The notes: generated by a model from the sequence alone, not told the origin. Shown: positions 44,451 to 54,119, counted from the first letter of the stretch. The stretch: 64,000 nucleotides of DNA from PoT sp049331405 (GCF_049331405.1 NZ_CP186274.1:558001-622000), one strand, 5' to 3'. Numbers and translations are program-made.

Positions 44451-45524
44451 ATGTCCAGGCTCTTCGACCCGTTGGTCCTCGGCGACTTGCAGCTTCCCAA
44501 CCGCGTGATCATGGCGCCGCTGACCCGCTGCCGGTCGAGCGCAGGCCGGGTGCCTAACGCCCTGATGGCCGAGTATTACGCCCAGCGCTCCTCGGCCGGC
44601 CTGATCCTCTCGGAGGCGACCTCCGTGTCTCCGATGGGGGTCGGCTATCCCGACACGCCCGGCATCTGGTCGCAGGCGCAGGTCGAGGGCTGGAAGAAGG
44701 TGACGGGGGCCGTCCACGCCGCGAACGGCCGGATCTATCTGCAACTCTGGCACGTCGGCCGGATCTCCGACCCCCACTACCTCGAAGGCCAGCAGCCGGT
44801 GGCCCCGAGCGCGATCGCGCCCGACGGCCACCCGAGCCTCCTGCGGCCCCAGCGCCCGTTCGTCGTCCCCCGCGCCCTGATGCTCGACGAACTCCCCGAG
44901 GTGATCGAGGCCTATCGCCTCGGCGCCGAGAACGCCAAGGCGGCCGGCTTCGACGGCGTCGAGATCCATGGCGCCAACGGCTACCTGCTCGACCAGTTCC
45001 TCCAGGACAGCACGAACCATCGCGACGACGCCTACGGCGGCCCGATCGAGAACCGGGCCCGGCTCATGCTCGAGGTGACCGACGCCGTCGTCTCCGTCTG
45101 GGGACCCCAGCGCGTCGGCATGCACCTGGCGCCCCGGGCCGACGCCCACTGGATGGGGGATTCCGACCTGGCCTCGACCTTCACCTACGTGGCCAGGGAA
45201 CTCGGCAAGCGCAAGATCGCCTTCATCTGTGCCCGCGAGGCGCTGGGCGCGGATCGGCTCGGGCCGAGGCTGAAGGCGGCCTTCGGCGGCGTCTACATCG
45301 CCAACGAGAAGTTCACCAGGGAGACCGCCGAGGCGGCCATCGAGGCCGGCGAGGCCGACGCCGTGGCATTCGGCAAGCTCTTCATCGCCAACCCGGACTT
45401 GCCGCGCCGGCTCGCCCTCGACGCCCCCCTGAACGAGCCGAACCCGGAGACTTTCTACTCGCCGACCGGGCCGGTAGGCTACACCGATTACCCCTTCCTG
45501 TCGTCGACGGTCCAGAGCGCCTGA
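44451..45524 (+). CDS. Old Yellow Enzyme-type alkene reductase (FMN)
   Basis: The 357 residues are typical of NemA/OYE: LFDPLVLGDLQLPNRVIMAP, LTRCRSS, the active-site region LQLWHVGRISDP, FDGVEIHGANGYLLDQFLQD and NHRDDAYGGPIENRARLMLE, then VAFGKLFIANPDLPRRL for the FMN phosphate. It reduces activated C=C bonds of enones, maleimides or nitro compounds with NAD(P)H. The ATG at 44451 follows an AGGTG site; the ATG at 44433 is a weaker choice. It is probably transcribed with the aldo/keto reductase 57 bases downstream. Confidence 0.95.
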   Translation: MSRLFDPLVLGDLQLPNRVIMAPLTRCRSSAGRVPNALMAEYYAQRSSAGLILSEATSVSPMGVGYPDTPGIWSQAQVEGWKKVTGAVHAANGRIYLQLWHVGRISDPHYLEGQQPVAPSAIAPDGHPSLLRPQRPFVVPRALMLDELPEVIEAYRLGAENAKAAGFDGVEIHGANGYLLDQFLQDSTNHRDDAYGGPIENRARLMLEVTDAVVSVWGPQRVGMHLAPRADAHWMGDSDLASTFTYVARELGKRKIAFICAREALGADRLGPRLKAAFGGVYIANEKFTRETAEAAIEAGEADAVAFGKLFIANPDLPRRLALDAPLNEPNPETFYSPTGPVGYTDYPFLSSTVQSA

Positions 45525-45580
45525 CGGGCTCGACGCCGGGATGTAGATACGGGCATCAACGCAATTGAGGATTCATCGCG

Positions 45581-46615
45581 ATGGAATATCGACAGCTCGG
45601 CGGATCAGGGTTCATGGTTCCGGTCCTGAGCCTGGGGACCGGCACATTCGGAGGCGGCAATGACTTCTTCAAGGCCTGGGGGGCGAGCGATGTCGCCGAG
45701 GCCTCGCGCCTGGTGGACATCTGCCTCGAGGCCGGCCTCACGATGTTCGACTCGGCCGACGTCTACTCGGCGGGCATGGCCGAGGAGATCCTGGGCCAGG
45801 CCATCAAGGGGAGGCGCGACCAGGTCCTGATCTCGACCAAGGGGACCTTCCGCTTCGGCCCCGGCGCCAACAACCTGGGATCGTCGCGTCATCACTTGAT
45901 CAAGACGGTCGATGACAGCCTCAAGCGGCTCGGCACCGACTACATCGACCTGTACCAGCTCCACGGCTTCGACGCGATCACCCCGATCGAGGAGGCGGTG
46001 GGGACGCTCGACGACCTGGTGCGGGCCGGCAAGATCCGCTACATCGGTTGCTCGAACTTCTCGGGCTGGCATCTGATGAAGTCCCTGGCCGTCTCCGAGA
46101 AATACGGCCTGGCCCGCTACGTCGCCCACCAGGCGTATTACTCCCTCGTCGGCCGCGACTACGAATGGGAGCTGATGCCTTTGGGCCTCGACCAGAAGGT
46201 CGGCGCCGTGGTCTGGAGCCCGCTCGGCTGGGGCCGTCTCACCGGCAAGATCCGCCGCGGCCAGCCTCTGCCTGAAGTCAGCCGCCTCCAGAACAAGATG
46301 GTCACCGACATCGGCCCGCAGGTCGACCAGGAGTACCTCTACGACGTCGTCGACGCCCTCGACGATGTGGCCAAGGAGACGGGCAAGACAGTTCCGCAGG
46401 TCGCCCTGAACTGGCTCCTCCAGCGCCCGACGGTCTCCACCATCGTCATCGGCGCCCGCAACGAGGAGCAACTCCGCCAGAACCTCGGCGCCGTCGGCTG
46501 GAACCTGACCGCCGAGCAAGTCGCCAAGCTCGACGCCGCCAGCGCCCGCCCCGCCCCCTATCCCTACTGGCACCAGTACGGCTTCAAGGAGCGGAACCCC
46601 CATCCGGTCCTCTGA
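45581..46615 (+). CDS. Aldo/keto reductase
   Basis: The 344 residues form a TIM barrel with the catalytic set Asp and Tyr in MFDSADVYSAGMAEEILGQA, Lys in VLISTKGTFRFG and His in DLYQLHGFDAI. The NADPH-binding end is IVIGARNEEQLRQNLGAV. It reduces aldehydes or ketones. It follows the ene-reductase in the same direction, and both enzymes would detoxify reactive carbonyls; that shared role is inferred. It is complete with normal length. Confidence 0.95.
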   Translation: MEYRQLGGSGFMVPVLSLGTGTFGGGNDFFKAWGASDVAEASRLVDICLEAGLTMFDSADVYSAGMAEEILGQAIKGRRDQVLISTKGTFRFGPGANNLGSSRHHLIKTVDDSLKRLGTDYIDLYQLHGFDAITPIEEAVGTLDDLVRAGKIRYIGCSNFSGWHLMKSLAVSEKYGLARYVAHQAYYSLVGRDYEWELMPLGLDQKVGAVVWSPLGWGRLTGKIRRGQPLPEVSRLQNKMVTDIGPQVDQEYLYDVVDALDDVAKETGKTVPQVALNWLLQRPTVSTIVIGARNEEQLRQNLGAVGWNLTAEQVAKLDAASARPAPYPYWHQYGFKERNPHPVL

Positions 46616-46658
46616 GCCTTGAACTCGCCTCCCCCGTAGTTGAGTCAAACCTCGCCTG

Positions 46659-46704
46659 CTCCCGATCCGATGAGCCGCCCACGACGGCGTATCGGGTTCG
46701 GGAG
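46659..46704 (+). terminator. Hairpin after the aldo/keto reductase gene
   Basis: Interrupted stem CTCCCGA/TCGGGAG (46659-46665 with 46698-46704) extended inside by CCGAT/ATCGG. It lies 43 bases after the reductase stop, so the azoreductase may be transcribed separately or by read-through. Confidence 0.5.
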
Positions 46705-46737
46705 CATTCTCCATTCAGGGTTGCCCCTCTCCATAAC

Positions 46738-47370
46738 ATGATCCTACTCAACATTCAGAGCTCTCCCCGCGGTGCGAAGTCCGCGTCCATCGCCGTGACC
46801 GATGCCTTCCTGGAGGCTTACCGGGCATCGCACCCCGATGCGACGATCGACACGCTCAACGTCTGGGAAGAGAACCTGCCGGAATTCGATGCCGAAGCGA
46901 TCGGCGCGAAATACAAGGGCATCAATAAGGAGCCGATGGACCCGGCCGAGGCCGCCGTCTGGGAGAAAATCCAGAGGCTGGCGGCCCGCTTCCAGCAGGC
47001 TGATCGCATCGTGCTCGGCGTGCCCTTGTGGAACTTCGCCTACCCGTACAAGCTCAAGCAGTTGATCGACCTGGCCAGCCAGCGCAATATGCTCTTCACC
47101 TTCGACGGCAAGGCCTACGGCCCTCTCTTGACAACACCTCGCGCCTTTGTCGTCTATGCCCGAGGCGGGACCTACGCGGAGAACACCCCGACGGCCGCTT
47201 CCCTCTTTGACCATCAGAAGGCCTACATCGAATTCTGGCTGAAGTTCGTCGGGGTTCAGGAGGTTCGTTCGCTGGTGGTGGAAGGTACTTCGTGGCCGGC
47301 GAAGGAGAAGCGGGAAGAGAATCTCGCGTGTGGCCAGGAGGAGGCGAGAAAGATGGCGGCGGAATTCTAA
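46738..47370 (+). CDS. azoR: FMN-dependent NADH:quinone reductase / azoreductase
   Basis: The 210 residues have the flavodoxin-like fold of AzoR: ILLNIQSSPRGAKSAS binds the FMN phosphate, GVPLWNFAYPYKLKQLID and VYARGGTYAEN contact the isoalloxazine ring, and VQEVRSLVVEGT is near the C-terminus. It carries out two-electron reduction of quinones and azo compounds. It is the third flavin/NADPH reductase in this stretch and fits an electrophile- or quinone-stress group under the ArsR-type regulator, although a hairpin separates it from the preceding gene. Confidence 0.93.
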   Translation: MILLNIQSSPRGAKSASIAVTDAFLEAYRASHPDATIDTLNVWEENLPEFDAEAIGAKYKGINKEPMDPAEAAVWEKIQRLAARFQQADRIVLGVPLWNFAYPYKLKQLIDLASQRNMLFTFDGKAYGPLLTTPRAFVVYARGGTYAENTPTAASLFDHQKAYIEFWLKFVGVQEVRSLVVEGTSWPAKEKREENLACGQEEARKMAAEF

Positions 47371-47457
47371 CTTATCCAGCAGGAGGAGCGGGATTACGAC
47401 CTCTGGAGGCTCACGTCCCCTCCTTCGCCGTCATGATAAGCCAGACGAGGCTCGAAG

Positions 47458-48282
47458 ATGTTTATAGGTAAGGTCATCAACCCGTTTACCCAGGAGCCAA
47501 TGTTCGATTGGTCCGGGTTGGATGCCCTCGTGCCGCAGGACGAGGGCATTTCGCTCGTGGCGACGACTACGCCGAAGGTATCGAGGTTGGGTGGCGACCC
47601 CGAGTTTGTCGCCGAGTGGCCTCAAGGGGAGGGTGGCCCGCTGCCATTCCTTGGCCAGTTTGATTTCGGCGAACTCTCGGCCGCATCAGGCAAGCACTGG
47701 CCCAGGGACTTCCCGAGGGAAGGCGTGCTCTCGATCTTCTACAACGAAGATGATTTGGCTTCAAGTCTTCCCGCTTCGGATCGCAGGCATTGGGCGATCC
47801 TCTTCGATGAGGGCCGAACTCGTCGCGTCGCCTCCCATGGTCCCGACAAGGCTCGGTATCAATCTATGTGGGTCAGGGCAACGACCCGACCCCCACGCAA
47901 AGCCCAAATGCACCGGATCGGCGGAATGCCCGATCGGATTCAATACTTCAATTCCTTCGCGTGCGGCCATTTCGAATCGGGCGAGTATTTGCGATACCCC
48001 GAGACCGTCGAAGCGCTGAAGGAAGCTGGAGTCGCCGAGGACGTTTTCGTTCGCGACTATACCGAGATCGTCAGGGCAGGGCACCAACTCGACGAGGCAG
48101 GCATCGCGCCATCGCGTTTCGCACAGGGACTGAAGTACTGGAGCCTATTGCTCCAAATCGATCACGACCCGCGAATCGGCCTTTCTTTGGCCGATGCGGG
48201 GCGACTCTTCATCTTCGGAGATCGGAACACACTGCGGCCCGGGTCGCAGCCGTCGGCCTGGCTCGAACTCGAATATCACTGA
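47458..48282 (+). CDS. DUF1963 (YwqG-like) protein
   Basis: The 274 residues show the family pattern: SRLGGDPEFVAEWPQGEGG, PLPFLGQFDFGEL, LSIFYNEDDLA, IGGMPDRIQYFN and, near the end, WSLLLQIDHDPRIGLSLADA and LFIFGDRNTL. Proteins of this family have no established function. No signal peptide, so probably cytoplasmic. It follows the azoreductase by about 90 bases in the same direction, without evidence of shared function. Confidence 0.85.
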   Translation: MFIGKVINPFTQEPMFDWSGLDALVPQDEGISLVATTTPKVSRLGGDPEFVAEWPQGEGGPLPFLGQFDFGELSAASGKHWPRDFPREGVLSIFYNEDDLASSLPASDRRHWAILFDEGRTRRVASHGPDKARYQSMWVRATTRPPRKAQMHRIGGMPDRIQYFNSFACGHFESGEYLRYPETVEALKEAGVAEDVFVRDYTEIVRAGHQLDEAGIAPSRFAQGLKYWSLLLQIDHDPRIGLSLADAGRLFIFGDRNTLRPGSQPSAWLELEYH

Positions 48283-48327
48283 TGGCGGGCGTTGAGTCCG
48301 CCAGAGGCAGATCGAGCCGCCCCAGGA

Positions 48328-48621
48328 TTAGACTTCCATGGGCGACGCAGTCGTCGCGGTCGTCGCCGGCGTGGGCTGCAGGGCACCCTCGCGGAGGAGG
48401 CCGTCCCAGCGGCAGGCGAGGCAGCGGTAGCGTCGGCTCGCGACCAGCATGCCGACGAAGCGTTCCCAACTGCGGCGCGAGACACGCTTCAAGGAGGAGT
48501 CGTTGCCGCACTTCGGGCAGTGGTGGCCGGGGGTCAGCAAGGATCGCAGGGGCGAGAGGGCACCGGCGAGCGTGACCACGAGGGAGAGGCCCAGGCCGAT
48601 CGTCAGCAGTGGTAGGAGCAT
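48328..48621 (-). CDS. Small membrane protein with zinc ribbon
   Basis: The 97 residues begin with one membrane helix (LLTIGLGLSLVVTLAGALS). A zinc ribbon follows, built from HHCPKCGNDSSLKRVSRRSW and RYRCLACRWDGLL, two Cys-x2-Cys pairs 32 residues apart, and a short Thr/Ala tail. The ribbon should face the cytoplasm if the helix is a signal anchor with positive residues after it. Function unknown. It converges on the DUF1963 gene. Confidence 0.8.
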   Translation of the reverse strand: MLLPLLTIGLGLSLVVTLAGALSPLRSLLTPGHHCPKCGNDSSLKRVSRRSWERFVGMLVASRRYRCLACRWDGLLREGALQPTPATTATTASPMEV

Positions 48622-49046
48622 GAGTTGAACATCCTTGTTCCGTGAGGGCTCCGGTCGACGCTCGAGGGTGAGCGTACCTCCGGCGAGTCCTGGATCCGAC
48701 CCGGACGCGAATACTTTAGGCTCGGGTCATCCGGGGATAAAGTCGAATCCGCCCGATTTCTCGAAGCGTGTGAGAATCCAGGTTAACGTGGGTTCATGGG
48801 CAATTCGCGTCGAAGGGGTAGGCGTTAAGACAGCGAGGTTGGCGAAGCTTTCAAGGATGAAGTAACGCTGGGTGCATGCAGTGGTGTTGAGGTGAGCCTG
48901 CGATGACGCGAGGTCGAGCCAGCATCGCTCGCGAGTGACGGATTCGACGACCGGCACCCTCGGAGAAAAGAGACAGCCCGCCGGCTTGCTCCAGGGGGCA
49001 GGCCGGCGGGCCGGTTCATGTCGAGGGTCGCCTCAAAGCCTTGGCG
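48622..49046. other. Spacer with the RND operon terminator
   Basis: No gene seen in about 425 bases. It contains the promoter side of the small zinc-ribbon gene and a strong hairpin at 48976-49011. Confidence 0.5.
48976..49011 (-). terminator. Rho-independent terminator of the RND operon
   Basis: Perfect 10-base inverted repeat (48976-48985 with 49002-49011) with an inner short stem. On the minus strand it is followed by TGTCTCTTTTCTCC. It lies 36 bases past the RND pump stop. Confidence 0.8.
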
Positions 49047-52000
49047 TCAACCGAGGGCGGGCTCGGCGGAGGGGCGGATGTGGGGCGGGTGGGTCACGAC
49101 GCCGTGGCCATGCGAGACGTACTCGGCGGGCGGACCCTCTTCGGTGTGCTCGCCCGGCTTGGACCACTTGATCAGCTTGAAGTCCTCGACGAAGAGGACG
49201 TAGAGGACCGGCACGACGACCTTGGTCACGAGCGTGGCGACGAGCAAGCCCATGATCTGCACGTAGCAGAGCGGCTCCCAGAGAGGTCCCCCCTTGTAGA
49301 CAAGAGGGATCAGGCCGCCGACGGTGGCGAGCACGGTCACGAGCACCGGCCGGAGCCGGACCAGGGCCGCGTCGATGACGGCGCGATGTAAGGTCTCGCC
49401 ACGCTCGTGGGCCTCCTCGATGTACTCGAAGAGGACGATGACGTGGCTGATGATGACCCCCGCCAATGATGAGAGCCCCAGCAACGCGAAGAAGCCGAGC
49501 GGGACGTTGAACAGGATCAGGCCCATCAGCCCGCCGACCATGCCGAACGGGACCGCCGCGAAGACGACCAGCGGCTTGGTCAGGCTGTTGAACTGGAGGA
49601 CGAGCGCGAGGTAGATCGCCAGCACCGAGGCGATCATCGCGACCGACATCGAGCCGAAGCCCTTCTCCTGCTCCTCCTTCTCGCCGCCGAACGCGTAGTG
49701 GTAGCCCGCCGGCCACGACTTCGAGGCCTCTCGGAGCTTCACGTCGAGGTCCTCAACGACCTTACTCGCGAGCACCCCGCGCACCACGTCGCACTTCACC
49801 GTCAGGCAGCGCTCGTGGTCGCGGCGGCTGATCTTGGGGGCGACGCGCTCGGTCTGGAAGGCGGCGATCTGATTCAGGGGGACCCGGCCTCCCCCCGAGC
49901 CGAAGATGTTCATCGTCTTCATGTCTTCCATCCGCCCGCGTTCGTCGGGGCGGAGGCGGAGCATGACCGGGATCAGGCGGTCACGCTCGCGGAGGTAGGT
50001 GGTGACGAGTCCCGTGAGCCCCGAGCTGGTCACGGCGGCGACGTCCTGGTGCGAGACCCCGGCGACGTTCGCGCGGTCGGAGTCGACCCGGATGCCGATC
50101 TGCAGATACTCGGGATCCCAGTCGTCCTGGATGTTCTCCGTGCCGGGGAACTCACGCATGTACCCTTTGATCTGCTCGCCGAGCCGACGCGCCGTGGCGA
50201 GGTCGGGGCCCTGGACGCGGACCTGGACCGGAATCCCGATGGGCGGGCCTGATTCGAGCTGCTGGACGTGGACCCGGGCTACCGAGAGCCGCGGGGGCAA
50301 CTCGCGTTTGAGCCGGTCGGCCAGGACCTCGGTTTGATAGACGTCCCGCGTGTGGACCATGACCTGGGCATAGTTCGAGGACGGCTGCTCGGGCACGATG
50401 GAGAGCCAGAACCGCGGACCCCCCGCGCCGACGAAGGTGGTGTATGCCTCGACGTCGTCGCCCACGAGGGCCTCGATCTGCTCGATGGCCCGCATGGCCT
50501 CCCCCTTGGTCTCGCGGATCGACGTGCCCTCGGGGAGGAACAGGTTCACGGTGAAGGCCGTATGCAGATCCTTGGGGAAGAAGTTGGTGCCGAGCAGCGG
50601 GAGCAGGCTGAAGGCCGCCCCCATGACCACCAGGCATGCGGCCAGCGAGGCCCACTTGTGATCCATGCAGAATTCGGAGAAACCATTGTAGATGCGAGCG
50701 AACCGCGACCCCTTGCCGCCGTCGGCCAGGCCCGCCTCGAACCCGTGCTGGCCCCTCAGCATGTAATAGCCGAGCAGGGGGATGAAGGTCATCGAGACGA
50801 TGCGGCTGGCCACCAAAGAACTCGTGACGACCACCGGCAAGGACCAGATGAACTCGCCGACCGCCCCGCTGACGAGCAGCAAGGGGAGGAAGGCCACGCA
50901 GTTCGTGATCGTCGCATAAAGGATCGCCCTCGAGAGCTTCTGCGGCCCGAGCCAGGCCGCGACGTCCCGTCGCACGCCGTGGGCCATCTCGCGGTTGATC
51001 GCGTCGCCCGCCACCACCGGGTCATCGACGAGGAGGCCGAGCGCGATGATCAGGGCGGCGATCGACACCTGCTGCATGTCGACCCCCAGCATGTGGCAGA
51101 ATCCCAGGGTCATCGCCAGGGTGATCGGGATCGAGATCGCAACGAGCAGGGCGGACCGCCACTCCATGAAGACGAGCGCCACGGCGACGACGATCAAGAC
51201 CGCTTCAAGCAAGCAGTCCTTGAACTGGTCGATCTTACGGGCGACGCGCTCGGGCTCGTCGCTGGTCCTCTCGACGGTGAGATCCTCGGGCAGGGCGCCT
51301 TTGAGCGAGGCCAGGGTCGTGTTGAGGTCGCGGTCGAAGTCGGCGATCTGCGTCCCCTTGACCTGCCGCACGGCGAGCGTCACCGCACGGGTGGTCCAGA
51401 CCTCCTTGGCCGATTTGGCCTCGGCGTGTCCCGTTTCCTTCGCTTCATGCGAAGCCTGATCCGTGGGAGCCAATCCCGCTTGCAGGACCGTGGGAGCCTG
51501 CCCGGCGGCGAACTTTCGGGATCGGAAGTTCAAGACGCGGGGCGGATCTTCGTAGCCGCGGACGACCTCGACGAGATCCTTGAGGTAGAGCGGGACGCCG
51601 TCCCTCGTGTCCACGACGATGTTGCCCATCTCGGCCTCGCCCTGGAACTTGCCGCTGGGCTTGACGACCAGGCTCTGCCGCGGGAGCTCGACCGTCCCGC
51701 CAGGCTGGTTGATGTTGCGCTGGGCGAGCCGCATGCCGAGGGACGTCGGGTCGAGGCCGAACGGCGCGAGCCGACGATTGCTGAAGTAAAGATAGATCGC
51801 TTCATCGATGACGCCGAGCTGCTCGATCTTGCCCACCTTGGGAGACTGCCGGAGCCGGTCCTGGATCAGGTCGGCGAATTTGTGCAACTCCTCATAGGAG
51901 TAGCGGGCGATCCCCCCCGGCTCGGCCTGGCATCGGGTCTTGAGCACCCTGGCGAGGGTGTTCGGATCCTGGACGATGACCCCCGGCCAGATATCCGGGT

Positions 52001-52775
52001 GGCCCAGGCCCGACCCGATGTTCTCCTGCGACCATTGCTCGGTTTTCGCGAGCAGTTTCGCTTCGTCGCGGCCCTCGGGCAGGCGGAAGTCGACGACCCC
52101 CGCGCCGAGGAGGCCGACGTAACGCCCGTCCTCGGCGAGGCCGGCCTCGGTGAGATGCTGGAGCAGGAGCCGGCCCAGGCGCTCAACCAGGGCGCGGTCC
52201 ACCGTCGAGGGGTGGACGAGCACGCCACTATACCTGCGAGACCTCAGGGCCTCGGGGCGCTCGGCCCGCTCCTTGACGAGCCGGCGGCTGATGACGTCGG
52301 CCCGCTGCTCGATGTCCTGGTCGGAGATGGGGGGGCTGCTGATCGTGAGCATGACGGCGACGGTGTCGCCGAAGTCCTTGTCGAGCCGAGGGCGGAGCGG
52401 CTGGCCCCCCACCTGCGGCAGGTCCGTCATCGCGGCGAGCTTGTTGTCGAGGTCCTGCCAGATCGCCTCGGCATTCCTGGTCGTGTCGTAGAGGTCGACG
52501 AAGACGACCGAGAGGTTCTGTCGGCTGATCGAACGGACGTGCTCGACGGCCGGATTCTCGGCCAGCTTCTTCTCGACCTTGCGTGAGACCTCCTGCTCGA
52601 CCTCGACCGCCCCGGCCCCCGGGTACGTGGTCAGGACGACGCCGCTGCGGATCTGGATCTGCGGATCCTGGCGCTGGGGCATCGCCATGTAGGCATAGGT
52701 GCCCCAGAGGCAGGTGAAGATCAGCAGCGTCCAGGCGATCGGCCGCTTGTACACGAAATACTGCGAAGTGGTCAT
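49047..52775 (-). CDS. RND-family efflux pump, inner-membrane transporter
   Basis: The 1,242 residues follow the AcrB/HAE1-like plan: a first helix (VYKRPIAWTLLIFTCLWGTY), porter segment MPQRQDPQIQIRSGVV, TM2-4 with the relay Asp pair in IIALGLLVDDPVVAGDAINR, the second half starting with FCMDHKWASLAACLVVMGAA, and a final helix set with GLSSLAGVIISHVIVLFEYI. It exports drugs, lipids or other molecules using the proton gradient. It is about 200 residues longer than usual because of inserts at about 160-288 and 395-450. An in-frame ATG at 52802 is also possible. Last gene of the tetR-adaptor-pump operon. Confidence 0.93.
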   Translation of the reverse strand: MTTSQYFVYKRPIAWTLLIFTCLWGTYAYMAMPQRQDPQIQIRSGVVLTTYPGAGAVEVEQEVSRKVEKKLAENPAVEHVRSISRQNLSVVFVDLYDTTRNAEAIWQDLDNKLAAMTDLPQVGGQPLRPRLDKDFGDTVAVMLTISSPPISDQDIEQRADVISRRLVKERAERPEALRSRRYSGVLVHPSTVDRALVERLGRLLLQHLTEAGLAEDGRYVGLLGAGVVDFRLPEGRDEAKLLAKTEQWSQENIGSGLGHPDIWPGVIVQDPNTLARVLKTRCQAEPGGIARYSYEELHKFADLIQDRLRQSPKVGKIEQLGVIDEAIYLYFSNRRLAPFGLDPTSLGMRLAQRNINQPGGTVELPRQSLVVKPSGKFQGEAEMGNIVVDTRDGVPLYLKDLVEVVRGYEDPPRVLNFRSRKFAAGQAPTVLQAGLAPTDQASHEAKETGHAEAKSAKEVWTTRAVTLAVRQVKGTQIADFDRDLNTTLASLKGALPEDLTVERTSDEPERVARKIDQFKDCLLEAVLIVVAVALVFMEWRSALLVAISIPITLAMTLGFCHMLGVDMQQVSIAALIIALGLLVDDPVVAGDAINREMAHGVRRDVAAWLGPQKLSRAILYATITNCVAFLPLLLVSGAVGEFIWSLPVVVTSSLVASRIVSMTFIPLLGYYMLRGQHGFEAGLADGGKGSRFARIYNGFSEFCMDHKWASLAACLVVMGAAFSLLPLLGTNFFPKDLHTAFTVNLFLPEGTSIRETKGEAMRAIEQIEALVGDDVEAYTTFVGAGGPRFWLSIVPEQPSSNYAQVMVHTRDVYQTEVLADRLKRELPPRLSVARVHVQQLESGPPIGIPVQVRVQGPDLATARRLGEQIKGYMREFPGTENIQDDWDPEYLQIGIRVDSDRANVAGVSHQDVAAVTSSGLTGLVTTYLRERDRLIPVMLRLRPDERGRMEDMKTMNIFGSGGGRVPLNQIAAFQTERVAPKISRRDHERCLTVKCDVVRGVLASKVVEDLDVKLREASKSWPAGYHYAFGGEKEEQEKGFGSMSVAMIASVLAIYLALVLQFNSLTKPLVVFAAVPFGMVGGLMGLILFNVPLGFFALLGLSSLAGVIISHVIVLFEYIEEAHERGETLHRAVIDAALVRLRPVLVTVLATVGGLIPLVYKGGPLWEPLCYVQIMGLLVATLVTKVVVPVLYVLFVEDFKLIKWSKPGEHTEEGPPAEYVSHGHGVVTHPPHIRPSAEPALG

Positions 52776-52853
52776 GATCTTGCCGCGTCCTACTCCGCCC
52801 ATCCCGGGCCGGCGTGACCAATCGTTCGGAAGAAGGTCCCTGGTTCGGGTGAA

Positions 52854-54119
52854 TTACTTGATGATGTGGATGGCCTGGCCGTCGCTGAGCCGATGCACGC
52901 CCGTCGCGACGATCGGCTCGCCCGGCTTGAGGCCTCGCGAGCCCGAATCCAGCCTGACGACGACCCGGTTATCCAGCACGTCGTCGAACTCGATCGGGAC
53001 CCGGCGCACGACCTGCTTCTTGCCGTCGTCCTCGACCCGGAATACGGCGTAGTCGCGCTCGGAGGTCCCTGGCGCGACGGCGGTCAGGGGGATGAGGTGG
53101 GCCTTCGTCTCGCGGCGGAAGTGGGCGCTGGCGACCATCCCGGGACGCAAACCGCGAGGCTTGTCGATCCGGATCTCGACGAGATAGGTGCGAGTCTGGG
53201 GGTCGGCCGTGGATCCGATCTTGTGGATGACCCCGGCGAACCGCTCGCTGGGCAGGGCGTCGGTCGTCACGTCGACGGTCTGCCCGATGGCGAGGCGGCC
53301 GACGAGGGTGTCGGGGACGCCGAGGGCGATCGAGACGCTGGAGAGATCCAGGAGCAGGAAGGCCCGCTGGTTGGCCGCGACCCGCTCGTAGTTCTCGACG
53401 AAGCGAGAGGCCACGGTCCCTTCGGGGAACGGGACCTTGATCGTGCAGTAGCCGAGGTTTGCCTCGGCCTGCTGGAGGCTGATGCGGGCCGACTCGACCT
53501 CGCGCTTGGCGGCCTCGGCGGCGGCGGTCGTGTTGCGGAGCTTGGCCCGCGACGAGTCGAGCTCCGAGTTGGTCGCGGAGCCGCGACGCACGAGCGCCTC
53601 GGTCCGATGGTGATCGACCTTCGCCAGCTCCATGTCGGCCTCGGCCTGAGCCTGCCTCGCCGTGGCCGCGGCCAGGCGTTCGGAAGCCACCCCTTGCTCT
53701 CGGCGGTAGTCGGCCGGGTCGAGCTTCGCGAGGACGGTCCCCTGCGGGAAGTGGTCCCCCTCATGCACATCCCGCAGCTTCTTGCCGGGCCCTTCGACCT
53801 GCCGGAGGTATTCGAGGTTGCCCGAGACCCGGAAGGAGAGCTCGACCTTGCGCAGCTCCTTCACGATGGCGCTGTAGTGCGCCCCGGACTCCACAACCTC
53901 TTCCTTCAGCGAGACCACCCGGACCGACACCGGCGGCGGATCATCGGGCTGGATCTTGTGTGACTTCGCCAGCAGGGCCGCCTGCTGACGCCCCACCAAG
54001 GCGACGACGACCATAAACCCGAACGCAGCCAAACCCTGCGCCGGTTTTCGACACTTCGTCAAGAAACGGCCCAAAAAAAAGCGAGGCCCGCTATCCGAGC
54101 CCGGCGCGTTTCCATTCAT
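52854..54119 (-). CDS. RND efflux periplasmic adaptor (membrane fusion protein)
   Basis: The 421 residues have an N-terminal anchor (LAAFGFMVVVALVG), then the lipoyl half KVELSFRVSGNLEYL, a long coiled-coil hairpin (ASERLAAATARQAQAEADME to EVESARISLQQAEAN), the second lipoyl half YCTIKVPFPEGTVASRFVEN and beta-barrel plus membrane-proximal domains (GLRPGMVASAHFR, GLKPGEPIVATGVHRLSDG). It links the RND pump encoded 78 bases downstream to an outer-membrane partner. AGGAG lies 11 bases before the ATG. Its start overlaps the tetR gene by 29 bases, showing co-transcription. Confidence 0.93.
   Translation of the reverse strand: MNGNAPGSDSGPRFFLGRFLTKCRKPAQGLAAFGFMVVVALVGRQQAALLAKSHKIQPDDPPPVSVRVVSLKEEVVESGAHYSAIVKELRKVELSFRVSGNLEYLRQVEGPGKKLRDVHEGDHFPQGTVLAKLDPADYRREQGVASERLAAATARQAQAEADMELAKVDHHRTEALVRRGSATNSELDSSRAKLRNTTAAAEAAKREVESARISLQQAEANLGYCTIKVPFPEGTVASRFVENYERVAANQRAFLLLDLSSVSIALGVPDTLVGRLAIGQTVDVTTDALPSERFAGVIHKIGSTADPQTRTYLVEIRIDKPRGLRPGMVASAHFRRETKAHLIPLTAVAPGTSERDYAVFRVEDDGKKQVVRRVPIEFDDVLDNRVVVRLDSGSRGLKPGEPIVATGVHRLSDGQAIHIIK

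Noticed and set aside
50268..52586. 772-codon plus-strand open frame opposite the RND pump
   Set aside because: Rich in Asp, Glu, Arg and Val as expected for the antisense of a GC-rich gene; the minus-strand pump is unambiguous.
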